The position numbers and the translations under genes are program-made. Below, one piece after another: positions 25,749-34,590 of a stretch of DNA of 58,555 nt. Within the stretch, counting starts at the first letter, position 1, and each line of letters opens with the position of its first letter. The notes under the pieces were generated by a model. The model did no database searches, was not told the origin of the DNA, and worked only from the letters and a program-made list of their open reading frames with translations. The DNA comes from Sulfitobacter sp. HI0040. Its GTDB lineage: Bacteria; Pseudomonadota; Alphaproteobacteria; Rhodobacterales; Rhodobacteraceae. The stretch spans positions 1-58,555 of the forward strand of contig NZ_LWEX01000421.1 in NCBI RefSeq assembly GCF_001634885.1. The letters run 5' to 3'.

Positions 25749-27791
25749 TCAGCGACGGCCTTCCCGCAGCCATGCGGCGATGATGAGACCGGCGCTCAGC
25801 AGCAGGACCAGCCACCCCGGCAGCAGCGGCGTCTGTGTCACATCGCGGGTTTCATAGGCCGCACGCGGGGTGAGGCCCAGCCAACCGCGCCCGGCTGCGG
25901 GCCGGCCCGGCCGGACGTTGCGCAACCGGGGCAGGCCATCTTCCACCCGGGCCGAGCCTCCTCGCTGCGCGTTGAGGATCGGCTCCATCGCGTCGGCGCT
26001 CGCGATGGTTTCGACGAATTCGCGCGGCGCCGCAGGACCAAGCCCGATCACGGCGGTCTGATCGCCGTTTTCCAAGCGGTAGAGGCCAATCTCCGGCCCT
26101 TGGAACGTCGCCGTGAAAAGGCCGGGATCGGTAGGTGACAGTTCCAGTTCGGTGGTCGACCCGTCCGGCCCGGTGATCGTGAGAGGGGGGACGCTGTCCT
26201 TCAACGTCCGCCGGACGATCTGCATGGTCTGGCCTTCTGCGGTGGCGGTAAGGGCCTCCTCTTCGAGTTCCGGCTCCTCCATCATCCAGTGGGCGAGCCT
26301 GCGCAGCAGTTCCAGTTGCGGGCCGCCGCCTTCGTAGCCCCGGCTCCACAGCCACGCGTGATCGGATGCAAGCAGCGCGACGCGCCCCTGCTCCACCCGG
26401 TCAAGGATGAGCAGCGGGCGATCATCCACCCCTTCGAGCAAGACGGCCCCAGCGGGGTTGGTCACGTCGATCTGGCGCAGCCAGCGGCCCCAGTCGCCGT
26501 TGTTGGGCAGCCCCGCAGTCACGGGGTGCCTTTCGCCGATATCCGAGACGCGGGGCAGATAGGGTTCGGCGAGCACCCGCGCGGTGGGGGTCGCGGGCAG
26601 CACATCGCCAAGGGGCGAACGGTAGAGACTGTCCGCGCTGGCGAAGTCCGGCCCCGCCGCGACCAGAACGGCCCCGCCCTGCCGAACATAATCCGCAACG
26701 TTCTGCAGGTAGAGGGCGGGCAGGATCCCGCGCCGCTTGTAGCGGTCAAAAATGATCAGGTCGAAATCCGCGATCTTGTCCATGAAGAGTTCGCGGGTCG
26801 GAAAGGCGATCAGCGACAGTTCGTCGACTGGCACGCCATCCTGCTTTTCAGGGGGGCGCAAAATGGTGAAATGCACCAGATCGACCGATGAGTCGGACTT
26901 CAGAAGGTTCCGCCACGTGCGCCCGCCGGGGTGCGGTTCGCCACTTACCAGCAGCACGCGCAGCCGATCCCGCACACCGTTCATCTGGATTAGCGCGGCG
27001 TTGTTTCGGTCGGTCAGTTCGCTTTCGACGCCCGGCGTAGTGAACTGGATGACGTTGCGCCCGCCGTGGGGCAGGGTGACGGGCAGTTCGATATCCTGTC
27101 CGATGGGGATGTCGAAGGATTGCGGCGGCTCTCCGTCCACTGAAATATCCAACTGGGCGAGGCCCGTGCCCTGTGGCGCGGCCCCCATGTCATCGATCCG
27201 CAGCGTGAGCGTCACCGGTTCGCCGATGATCGCGAATGCCGGTGCGTTGCGTACGCTCAGGCGCCGGTCCCAGTCATCTTCTTTTCCAGTCAGGATCAGA
27301 TGCATCGGCGCGGGCAGGTCCAGCGCGAGATCGGTATCGTGGATACGCCCGTCGCTTACGGCCAGCAGCCCCGAAATGCGCGCCCGGGGCTCTTCGGCGA
27401 GCGCATCGGCCACCGAAGTCATCAACCGCGTGCCCGCGTCGTCCGGGCTGTCCGGAACGGTGATGCGCCGCAGTTCCGTGTTGGGCCGGGCCGCGATCTG
27501 CTCGGCTAGGGCGTCAGCGGCGCGCGAGGACTGCTCCTCCCGGTCACCGAGCCGCTGGCTGGCGCTCTTGTCCTCGAACAGCATCACGATATCGGTAAGC
27601 GGCGCGCGGTCCTCCACCTGAAAGGACGGCCCCATGAGGGCAGCCAGCACGATCAGCGCGGCCAACCCCCGCAATGCCCAGCCCTTGAGGCCGCGGAGCG
27701 CTGCCAAGACAGTAGCGGCAGCGGCGATACCGGCCAGTATGATGAGCAGCACCATCGGCAGAAGGGGATCGAAAACGATGCTATGCGTCAT
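25749..27791 (-). CDS. Membrane protein with VWA-like and glutamine-amidotransferase-like regions
   Basis: This 680-residue protein has two N-terminal membrane helices (about 10-55) and one C-terminal helix near residues 655-675 (LPGWLVLLLSAGLIIAAW). Between them is a large extracytoplasmic region. A DxSxS-type metal-site motif (EDKSASQ) follows the second helix, and a class I amidotransferase-like fold occupies the middle (VRQGGAVLVAAGPDFA) without an obvious nucleophile cysteine. It is the last gene of the MoxR operon and overlaps the DUF4159 gene by 4 nt. The function is unknown; an envelope-stress or protein-complex-assembly role is inferred from MoxR systems. Confidence 0.75.
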   Translation of the reverse strand: MTHSIVFDPLLPMVLLIILAGIAAAATVLAALRGLKGWALRGLAALIVLAALMGPSFQVEDRAPLTDIVMLFEDKSASQRLGDREEQSSRAADALAEQIAARPNTELRRITVPDSPDDAGTRLMTSVADALAEEPRARISGLLAVSDGRIHDTDLALDLPAPMHLILTGKEDDWDRRLSVRNAPAFAIIGEPVTLTLRIDDMGAAPQGTGLAQLDISVDGEPPQSFDIPIGQDIELPVTLPHGGRNVIQFTTPGVESELTDRNNAALIQMNGVRDRLRVLLVSGEPHPGGRTWRNLLKSDSSVDLVHFTILRPPEKQDGVPVDELSLIAFPTRELFMDKIADFDLIIFDRYKRRGILPALYLQNVADYVRQGGAVLVAAGPDFASADSLYRSPLGDVLPATPTARVLAEPYLPRVSDIGERHPVTAGLPNNGDWGRWLRQIDVTNPAGAVLLEGVDDRPLLILDRVEQGRVALLASDHAWLWSRGYEGGGPQLELLRRLAHWMMEEPELEEEALTATAEGQTMQIVRRTLKDSVPPLTITGPDGSTTELELSPTDPGLFTATFQGPEIGLYRLENGDQTAVIGLGPAAPREFVETIASADAMEPILNAQRGGSARVEDGLPRLRNVRPGRPAAGRGWLGLTPRAAYETRDVTQTPLLPGWLVLLLSAGLIIAAWLREGRR

Positions 27792-30562
27792 TGTCCCAAC
27801 CTGTCCAGAAGCGCGGGCACATGCACCTGATCGGATTTGTAGTTGCCCGTGAGCACATGCATGATCAGATTGACACCGAAGCGCAGCGCAAGTTCCCGCT
27901 GACGGTCGCCAGAAAACCCGCGACCGATCGGCAGCAGGGGCGCACCGTTTTCAGACACCGCCCAGGCCGAGGCCCAATCATTGCCGCCGATCACGACGGG
28001 CGTCACCCCGTCATTCAGGTTACGGAAGGGCATCCCTTCGACCTTTTCGGCATCCGGCGGGGCCGCTTCGACCCAGATGTCGCGGCTGGCATGCCGCCCC
28101 GGAAAATCCTGTAGCAGATAGAAGGTTCGCGTCAGTACGTGATCCGTGGGCACCGGCTCCAGCGGTGGAATGTCGAGCGGTGCGGCCAGTTCCTGCAGCT
28201 TCCTGCCGTTGGCGCTGGCGGTGCCGAAACGCGCGATATCGGCATCGCGCGTGTCGAACAGGATCAACCCGCCGGAGCGCAAATAATCGTTCAGCTTTAC
28301 ATAGGCCGCGTCGGACGGGCGCGGCTGATCCGGCGTGATCGGCCAGTAGAGAATGGGGTAGAATGCCAGTTCGTCCGTTTCAAGATCTACCCCGGACGGC
28401 AGGGCAGGCTCTACCGAGGTGCGGAAGAACAACGTATCCGAAAGCCCCCGCAACCCCGCGGCGGCGACATCGTCGACCTCACGATTGCCGGTCAGCACAT
28501 GGGCGAGCGAGACTTCCGCCGCCGCACTCAGCGCTTCGGTTTCGGCTTCTGTCTGGGCCCCGAGGTTCTCCGGTGCAAGGGTGAGCGACAGCACCAGCAA
28601 CGCGCTGGCGACGGTTGTGCTGCTTGTCTTCAGCAGGCGGCCCGACAGGGCCAGCGATGCGGCAGCGTCGGCGGCCAGCAGCAGGATCGCCAGTCCCAGC
28701 AGCCAGCCGGCGATCGGTTGTTCGGGGGCTACGGACAGCCCGTGAACCGTAATGTCGGCAGGCCAGCCCGCCGGGGTAAGCTCCGTCTCCGGGCCGATGA
28801 CATTGCGTGCGATCCGCCTGTCACCCGAGGCATATATGCCCGGCGGCACTTCGGCCCCGGTGGGCGCATCGAGCAGCCGGGCCCCATCGATACCGGGCAT
28901 GGTTCCGGCATCCGAAAGCGTGCCGAACCCGTCCATCACCCGCACCGGCGTCCATGTGGTGCCGTCAAGAGCTTCGGCATCCGGGCTCGCCGCGGCGGAT
29001 GACGTCGCGAGCCGTTCCATCATCTCGACAAAGAGACCGGAGAGCGGCAGGGAGGACCATTCCGCCGTCGCCGTCACATGGAACAGGACGATCTGGCCCT
29101 GACCCACCTTCTTGCGTGTCACCAGCGGCGTTCCATCGCTGAGCGAGGCGATGACCCGCTGCGCCAGCGTCGGGTCGGGCTGTGCGACGACCTGGGCGGA
29201 AACGGAGACATCATCGGGAATCGTGAGGCCATAGAAGGGCGAGCTATCCCGGAACGGCGCAAGCGACTTCGGCTCCCCCCAGCTCATGGCGCCGCCGACG
29301 CTGCGGCCCCCGGCACGCAGGCGCACGGGCATCAGCGGATCCTCTTCGATCCGGCTCACGTCGCTTGCCGCGATGCGCGGCCCGGCAAAGCGGATCAGCA
29401 TGCCGCCCTTGTCGATCCACTCCTGCAGGGGTTCTGCCTCGGCCGGGGCGAGGGTGGCGATATCGGCCAGCACGATCACGTCCGGATTGGCGGGCAGAAC
29501 CTCGGCGATACTGCCGTCGATTAGGTCCGCCGTCGGGGCGAGGGCCTGTTCGATGTAATGCAGCGGCGCGAGCAGTTGCAGGCCTTCGCGGTCGCTTCGC
29601 CCGCCGATCAGGGCGACTTCGCGGCGCCGCAGGGCGTCATCCACAAGGGTCGTGGCACCGGCGGACCGCTGCCCGGCGATATCGAAAGAGGTGATGCGCG
29701 CGCGCAGTTCGGACGGCAGGGAAAGCGCCGTTTCCGCCTCGGTCGCGTCCGCCTCGAATGTTGTCTGAGCGGTGGCGAGGACCCGGGCGTTTCCGGCGGG
29801 GTCACGGCCCTGCGCCTCGACCGTGACTTCTCTTTCCAGTCCCGCCGCCGCCCGCCGCAGGGTAAGCATGACGGCCCCGTCCTCGTAGCGCGCGGTCGCG
29901 ATGGCCAGTGTATTGGCGCCCGTCTGAAACGCCTCGACGGTTCCGTGACTGCGCAGGCTCGCCAGCATCGCATCACGACCGTCATAATCGAGCCCGTCGG
30001 CGAACCACATGGTATCGAACCGCCCTGCATCCGCGATGGCGGCCTGTGCCCGCGCCAAATTGCCTTCGGTCGGTTGCCAGGGGGCGGGTTCCAGACCCGG
30101 CAGACGACTGCGCCAGACGTCCGCGGCCTGGAACAAGGGGGCTTCGGGCGCGGTCAACACCATGAAACCCACGGGGCGCCCGGCGCGACCGGCGCGGGTC
30201 AATTGCGCCTCGATTGCTTCCATCTGGCGTGGCCAGCCGCTCGCCCCGGCCCAACTGCCGTCGAGAACCATGAGCAGCGGTCCGCTACCGGATGACTGAT
30301 CGCGCTGCGGGTTCAGGACCGGGCCCGCAAGCCCGATGATGATCGCGGCGACGGTAAGCATCCGCAGCAAAAGCAACCACCACGGCGTCCTGTCGGAAAC
30401 GGATTCGTCATCCGTCAGGCCCAGCAGCAGGGCGACGCCGGGAAACCGGCGGCGGATGGGCGCGGGCGGGACGGCCCGCAGGATCAGCCACAGCACCGGC
30501 AGGGCCAGCAAGGCCGCCAGCAGCCATGGCGCGGTAAAGCCTATGCCGCCAAGAACCGTCAT
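27788..30562 (-). CDS. BatA-like and DUF4159 membrane protein
   Basis: This 924-residue protein starts with the BatA-type N-terminal segment (APWLLAALLALPVLWLILRAVPPAP, RRRFPG) and two membrane helices, followed by a VWA-like strand in which the metal motif is degraded (LMVLDGSWAG). A further pair of helices lies around residues 670-720. The C-terminal third is DUF4159 (FFRTSVEP, FYPILYWPI, GGLILFDTRDAD). ATG 30562 overlaps the DUF58 stop (ATGA); the longer open frame is not supported. It probably works with the neighbouring DUF58 and VWA-like proteins. Confidence 0.82.
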   Translation of the reverse strand: MTVLGGIGFTAPWLLAALLALPVLWLILRAVPPAPIRRRFPGVALLLGLTDDESVSDRTPWWLLLLRMLTVAAIIIGLAGPVLNPQRDQSSGSGPLLMVLDGSWAGASGWPRQMEAIEAQLTRAGRAGRPVGFMVLTAPEAPLFQAADVWRSRLPGLEPAPWQPTEGNLARAQAAIADAGRFDTMWFADGLDYDGRDAMLASLRSHGTVEAFQTGANTLAIATARYEDGAVMLTLRRAAAGLEREVTVEAQGRDPAGNARVLATAQTTFEADATEAETALSLPSELRARITSFDIAGQRSAGATTLVDDALRRREVALIGGRSDREGLQLLAPLHYIEQALAPTADLIDGSIAEVLPANPDVIVLADIATLAPAEAEPLQEWIDKGGMLIRFAGPRIAASDVSRIEEDPLMPVRLRAGGRSVGGAMSWGEPKSLAPFRDSSPFYGLTIPDDVSVSAQVVAQPDPTLAQRVIASLSDGTPLVTRKKVGQGQIVLFHVTATAEWSSLPLSGLFVEMMERLATSSAAASPDAEALDGTTWTPVRVMDGFGTLSDAGTMPGIDGARLLDAPTGAEVPPGIYASGDRRIARNVIGPETELTPAGWPADITVHGLSVAPEQPIAGWLLGLAILLLAADAAASLALSGRLLKTSSTTVASALLVLSLTLAPENLGAQTEAETEALSAAAEVSLAHVLTGNREVDDVAAAGLRGLSDTLFFRTSVEPALPSGVDLETDELAFYPILYWPITPDQPRPSDAAYVKLNDYLRSGGLILFDTRDADIARFGTASANGRKLQELAAPLDIPPLEPVPTDHVLTRTFYLLQDFPGRHASRDIWVEAAPPDAEKVEGMPFRNLNDGVTPVVIGGNDWASAWAVSENGAPLLPIGRGFSGDRQRELALRFGVNLIMHVLTGNYKSDQVHVPALLDRLGQ

Positions 30563-31455
30563 GCAGCGCGATCCAACGCACCATAGAGCCAGAGAAGGCC
30601 CGTTTGCGCGGGCTTGTCCGTATGGTGCAGGCCATACCGCCAGCCGGTCAGGGTGCAAAGCTGCTGCAACTCATGCTTTCGGGCCGCCAGCCGGTCGATG
30701 TAGCGGTCGCGCAGATCGTTCGCCTTTAGCGTTTCATGCCGCAACGTGCCGCCCATGCTTTCAAAGACGGTCCGCCCCGCGAAGGGAAATGCCTCTTCCG
30801 AGGGGTCGAGGACATGGAGCAGCGCCCCCCGGACGCCCCGGTCCGCCGCTTTGGTCAGGGCTTCGCGAACCTGACCCAGGTCGCCCATGAAATCGGACAC
30901 GAAGACCGCGCGGGCGTTGGGGATCATGGCGCGATGCTCCGGCGGCGCATAATCCGCCTCGCTATCGCGGCTCAGCATTTCAGTCAGGCGCAGGATCTGC
31001 GGGTTTCCCCGACGGGGGGGAAGCTCCGTCCCAGTGAGGCCCACGCGTTCGCCCCCGCGGATGAGCAGGATCGCCAGCGCAAGCGACAGCAGGCGCGCAC
31101 GATCCGCCTTTTCCGGCAGGTCAGCGGTGGAGGCAAACCGCATGGATGCCCCCTGATCGACCCAGAGCATGACCGATTGCGCGATCTGCCATTCGCGTTC
31201 TCGCACGAACTCATGGTCGCCCATGGCGGATCGCCGGTGATCGATGGCCCGGCGGCTGTCCCCGGTCTGGGCCGGGCGGTATTGCCAGAAATCGTCCCCC
31301 AGCCCGGCGCGCCGACGTCCGTGCGCCCCCAGTAGCACCGCCCCCGCCAGATATTCCGCCCGCGCCAGCAGCGGCGGCAGGCGCGACGCTTCGCTTTCGG
31401 CCCGCGCCCTGAGGGCGAGGCGCGCGGTCTCCTCTTGGGCGGGGGTGCCGGTCAC
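30559..31455 (-). CDS. DUF58 domain protein of a MoxR operon
   Basis: This 298-residue soluble protein matches DUF58, a VWA-related family almost always encoded beside MoxR ATPases. The signature is FWQYRPAQTGDSRRAIDHRRSAMGD, followed by a basic VREREW segment and VMLWVDQGASM. Overlaps of 4 nt at each end tie it to moxR upstream and the DUF4159 gene downstream. DUF58 proteins are thought to be clients or adaptors of the ATPase, but the exact role is unknown. Confidence 0.87.
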   Translation of the reverse strand: MTGTPAQEETARLALRARAESEASRLPPLLARAEYLAGAVLLGAHGRRRAGLGDDFWQYRPAQTGDSRRAIDHRRSAMGDHEFVREREWQIAQSVMLWVDQGASMRFASTADLPEKADRARLLSLALAILLIRGGERVGLTGTELPPRRGNPQILRLTEMLSRDSEADYAPPEHRAMIPNARAVFVSDFMGDLGQVREALTKAADRGVRGALLHVLDPSEEAFPFAGRTVFESMGGTLRHETLKANDLRDRYIDRLAARKHELQQLCTLTGWRYGLHHTDKPAQTGLLWLYGALDRAA

Positions 31456-32459
31456 GCCGCGGCCTTTGCCCCGGTGAGCTGGGTCGCGGTCTCACTGATC
31501 AGGTCGCGCAGGCTGTCGCCCCGTGCGCGTGCGGCAAAATTCAGCGCCATCCGGTGGATGAGCACGGGATGCGCCATGTCGAACACGTCTTCGGCCGAGG
31601 GTGCGAGCCGCCCCTGCAGCAAGGCGCGGGCCCTGACCGCCAGCATGAGCGCCTGTGCCGCGCGGGGGCCGGGGCCCCATGCGACGGTATCGCGAACCTT
31701 GCTGCTGACATCTTCGCCATCGGGCCGGAATGCCCGAACGAGATCGAGAATGGTTTCCACCACGGAATCGCCCACGGGCATGCGCCGCAGAAGCCGTTGC
31801 GCATCCAGCAGTTCACCAGCGCCGAACACTTGTGTGGCTTCGTCTTCCGCTTCGCCGGTGGTCGCGATCAGGATGTCGCGCTCGGTCGCGCGGTCGGGAT
31901 AGGGCACATCGATCTGGACCAGAAACCGGTCCAGCTGCGCTTCGGGCAGCGGATAGGTCCCTTCCTGTTCGATCGGGTTCTGCGTGGCCAGCACGTGAAA
32001 GGGCGTACCAAGCGGCCTGTCCTGCCCGGCGACGGTCACGGTCTTTTCCTGCATGGCCTGCAAAAGTGCCGATTGGGTCCGTGGACTGGCCCGGTTGATT
32101 TCATCGGCCATGAGCAGCTGGCAGAAGATCGGACCCTCGATAAAGCGAAAGCTGCGCGCGCCGTCAGCGGCGGTATCGAGCACCTCTGATCCGAGGATAT
32201 CCGCCGGCATCAGGTCCGGGGTGAACTGCACGCGCTTTCCGTCCAGCCCCATCACCGTGCCCAGCGTTTCCACGAGGCGCGTCTTGCCCAGTCCCGGCAG
32301 GCCGATCAGAAGCCCGTGACCCGCGCACAACAACGCGGTGAGCGTCAGTTCGACCACACGCTCCTGCCCGATGAAGCGCCGCGTGATGGAGGATTTGGCC
32401 GATGCGAGCTTGTCACCAAGGTCCTCGATCTGCGCCACCATGTCGTCCGACTGGCTCAT
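31452..32459 (-). CDS. MoxR-family AAA+ ATPase
   Basis: MoxR ATPases act as chaperone-like motors in assembling or activating protein complexes. The 335 residues have Walker A GLPGLGKT (53-60), Walker B LLMADEINR, the SPRTQSALLQAMQE segment, sensor 1 VLATQNP, and the C-terminal helical lid with sensor 2. ATG 32459 begins the family-like sequence; the open frame upstream crosses the promoter region. It is the first gene of a four-gene operon and is divergent from the DUF1285 gene with a 62-nt gap. Confidence 0.93.
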   Translation of the reverse strand: MSQSDDMVAQIEDLGDKLASAKSSITRRFIGQERVVELTLTALLCAGHGLLIGLPGLGKTRLVETLGTVMGLDGKRVQFTPDLMPADILGSEVLDTAADGARSFRFIEGPIFCQLLMADEINRASPRTQSALLQAMQEKTVTVAGQDRPLGTPFHVLATQNPIEQEGTYPLPEAQLDRFLVQIDVPYPDRATERDILIATTGEAEDEATQVFGAGELLDAQRLLRRMPVGDSVVETILDLVRAFRPDGEDVSSKVRDTVAWGPGPRAAQALMLAVRARALLQGRLAPSAEDVFDMAHPVLIHRMALNFAARARGDSLRDLISETATQLTGAKAAA

Positions 32460-32521
32460 GACTTTCGCTCTCTTCCGGTTATATGGTTGCGTTGAATGTA
32501 AGTGTATCTTGATCTCGGGAA

Positions 32522-33118
32522 ATGGCAAAAGCGATGAGTGGACAAAAAACCGTGACACCTTCGGCCGAAAGCCTTGCCGCATCGGCCAAGGCGGCGAAAA
32601 CAAAGGGCGGCCCCCCGCTGGAACAGTGGAACCCGCCCTTCTGCGGTGATCTGGACATGCAGATCCGGCGCGACGGCACATGGTTCTATCAGGGCACCCC
32701 CATCGGCCGGATCGAACTGGTGAAGCTCTTTGCCACCATCCTGTGGAGGGAGGGTGACGACTACTTCCTCAAGACGCCGGTCGAAAAGGTCGGCATCACG
32801 GTAGAAGACGCCCCATTCGTCGCGGTTGATTTCGAAGCCTCTGGGCAGGGGGAGGCGGGGGAGCTGACCTTTACAACGAACCTCGGCGATACCGCAACCG
32901 CTGGGCCCGACCATCCGATCCGCGTGGAGCGGGACGCCGAAACGGGGGAGCCGTCGCCCTATGTGCTGATCCGCCGAAACCTCGAAGCGCTCATCGACCG
33001 CAAGAGCTTTTACCGGCTGGTCGATCTGGGCGCGCATCACGACGGGTGGTTCGGCCTGTGGTCGGGCGGAGAGTTCTTTCGCATCATTCCGTCGGATGAG
33101 CTGCCGAACGAGGAATAA
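32522..33118 (+). CDS. DUF1285 protein
   Basis: This 198-residue soluble protein has the DUF1285 landmarks WNPPFCGDLDMQIRRDGTWFYQGTPIGR, LVKLFATILWREGDDYFLKTPVEK and IRRNLEALIDRKSFYRLVDL. Its function is unknown. The gene is divergent from the MoxR operon, which suggests a shared regulatory region and perhaps a shared role. The start may instead be ATG 32534, four codons later. Confidence 0.85.
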   Translation: MAKAMSGQKTVTPSAESLAASAKAAKTKGGPPLEQWNPPFCGDLDMQIRRDGTWFYQGTPIGRIELVKLFATILWREGDDYFLKTPVEKVGITVEDAPFVAVDFEASGQGEAGELTFTTNLGDTATAGPDHPIRVERDAETGEPSPYVLIRRNLEALIDRKSFYRLVDLGAHHDGWFGLWSGGEFFRIIPSDELPNEE

Positions 33119-33153
33119 CCGGAACAGACCGTATCCCGGCGAAAGGCGTTTGC

Positions 33154-33927
33154 ATGAAATACGCGGCCAACCTGTCGTTGCTCTGGCCAGAGCTTCCCTA
33201 CCTCGACCGATTCGACGCGGCTGCAGAAGCAGGCTTTTCCGCGGTGGAGATCCTGTTTCCCTATGACCTCGCGGTAAAGGAAACCCGCCGCGCGCTGCTT
33301 CGGAATGGGCTGGAACTGATCCTGATCAATGCCCCGCCGCCGAACTACACCGGCGGCGCGCGGGGATTTGCCGCCGTACCCGGGGGCGAGGCGCGGTTCC
33401 GCAGCGATATGAAGCGCGTCTTTCGCTATGCGGAGGCGCTGGGTGTTTCGATGATCCATGTGATGGCCGGAGAGGCGGAGGGAGAGACCGCCCGACAGAC
33501 CTTTGTGGAAAATCTGCGCTGGGCAGCCGCTGCGGCCCCATCGGGCCTTATGCTGAACATCGAGCCTCTCAACCGTACCGCCATGCCGGACTACTTCCTC
33601 GCCTCCTACGATCTGGCGAGAGAGGTGCTGGAGGCGGTTGATCGCCCGAATGTCAGGCTGCAGTACGACAGTTATCATGCGCAGGTCATCCACGGGGACG
33701 CGGTAGAGGTCTTGACGGATTTCGCGGACTTAATGTCACATGTGCAGATCGGCGATGCGCCCGACCGCAGCGCCCCGGGGACCGGCAGCGTCGACTTCCC
33801 TGCGCTTTTCGAACGGCTGGCCCAACTGCATTATGACGGCTGGATCGCAGGGGAATATCATCCCGGGGGGTCTACGGAAAAGACGCTGGGCTGGCGGCAG
33901 ATTCCCGCGCTTCATCAATCGGAATAA
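33154..33927 (+). CDS. hyi: Hydroxypyruvate isomerase family protein
   Basis: Hyi interconverts hydroxypyruvate and tartronate semialdehyde in glyoxylate metabolism. The 257-residue TIM barrel shows ANLSLLWPELPYLDRFDAAAEAGFSAVEILFPYD, then LMLNIEPLNR (a metal-ligand glutamate), LQYDSYH, MSHVQIGD and IAGEYHPGG. All ligand-bearing segments of the xylose-isomerase-like fold are present. Genes for glyoxylate carboligase or tartronate reductase are not nearby, so the metabolic context is not given by neighbours. The 3' end overlaps the opposing gene at 33915 by 13 nt. Confidence 0.88.
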   Translation: MKYAANLSLLWPELPYLDRFDAAAEAGFSAVEILFPYDLAVKETRRALLRNGLELILINAPPPNYTGGARGFAAVPGGEARFRSDMKRVFRYAEALGVSMIHVMAGEAEGETARQTFVENLRWAAAAAPSGLMLNIEPLNRTAMPDYFLASYDLAREVLEAVDRPNVRLQYDSYHAQVIHGDAVEVLTDFADLMSHVQIGDAPDRSAPGTGSVDFPALFERLAQLHYDGWIAGEYHPGGSTEKTLGWRQIPALHQSE

Positions 33928-34523
33928 TGTAGCTGTCGTAGTAGTTTGCGCTGATTCCAGTGGCCGCGGATCTGTTTCGTCAGAATGGTCGTCGGGATGA
34001 AGTGAACATCGTCGTTTTCATCGACGCAACGTTCGAACTTGCGTCGCGCGACGACCAGCTTCGAGGCATGGCCCGAAGCGGCGCCCACCGTGATCTCGAT
34101 CTCCTTGACCGGCTCTCCATCGGGGATCTCGGTCTTCTGGCGGGCGCGGTAGATCAGGTCCCGGAAGCTGCCGATGTCCATGTATTCCCCACTTTTCAGC
34201 GGGCCCTGATTGGTCCGTTTGATGGGGTCCTCCATCGTGTCGAGGTTCAGTTCCTCCCGGTCGATGACCGAAGCCTCATATGTCTTTTCCCCGATGGTCA
34301 GCCGCGCGAGGATCGCGATGACATAGATCGGTTCCGTCGCCATGTTGGAGATGATGCAGCGCGCCCGTTCGTCTTCTGCCGCGCCGTGGCTGATCATGAT
34401 GACGGCCTGACGCTGCCGCACGAAACCCATGTAGAGGATTTGCAGATAGGCAAGCCACACGAGTGCTGAAATCATACCCAGGCCGAGGCGCAGAAGCTCG
34501 GCGTTATCCTTGATCCATTCCAT
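33915..34523 (-). CDS. Membrane-anchored hypothetical protein
   Basis: This 202-residue protein has one N-terminal membrane helix (about residues 11-33, LRLGLGMISALVWLAYLQILYMGF), then a cytoplasmic-type domain with CIISNMATEPIYVIAILARL, EYMDIGSFRDLIYRAR and VKEIEITVGAASG. I recognise no family with a known function. It is encoded downstream of polA on the same strand, after 67 nt. A role in the envelope is only a guess from the anchor. Confidence 0.7.
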   Translation of the reverse strand: MEWIKDNAELLRLGLGMISALVWLAYLQILYMGFVRQRQAVIMISHGAAEDERARCIISNMATEPIYVIAILARLTIGEKTYEASVIDREELNLDTMEDPIKRTNQGPLKSGEYMDIGSFRDLIYRARQKTEIPDGEPVKEIEITVGAASGHASKLVVARRKFERCVDENDDVHFIPTTILTKQIRGHWNQRKLLRQLHYSD

Positions 34524-34590
34524 GCCGCTAAACGCCGCTTTTGCGCCGACGGGTCCATGCGATGGCCAGAAAAATCCGGATTCGCCCGAT

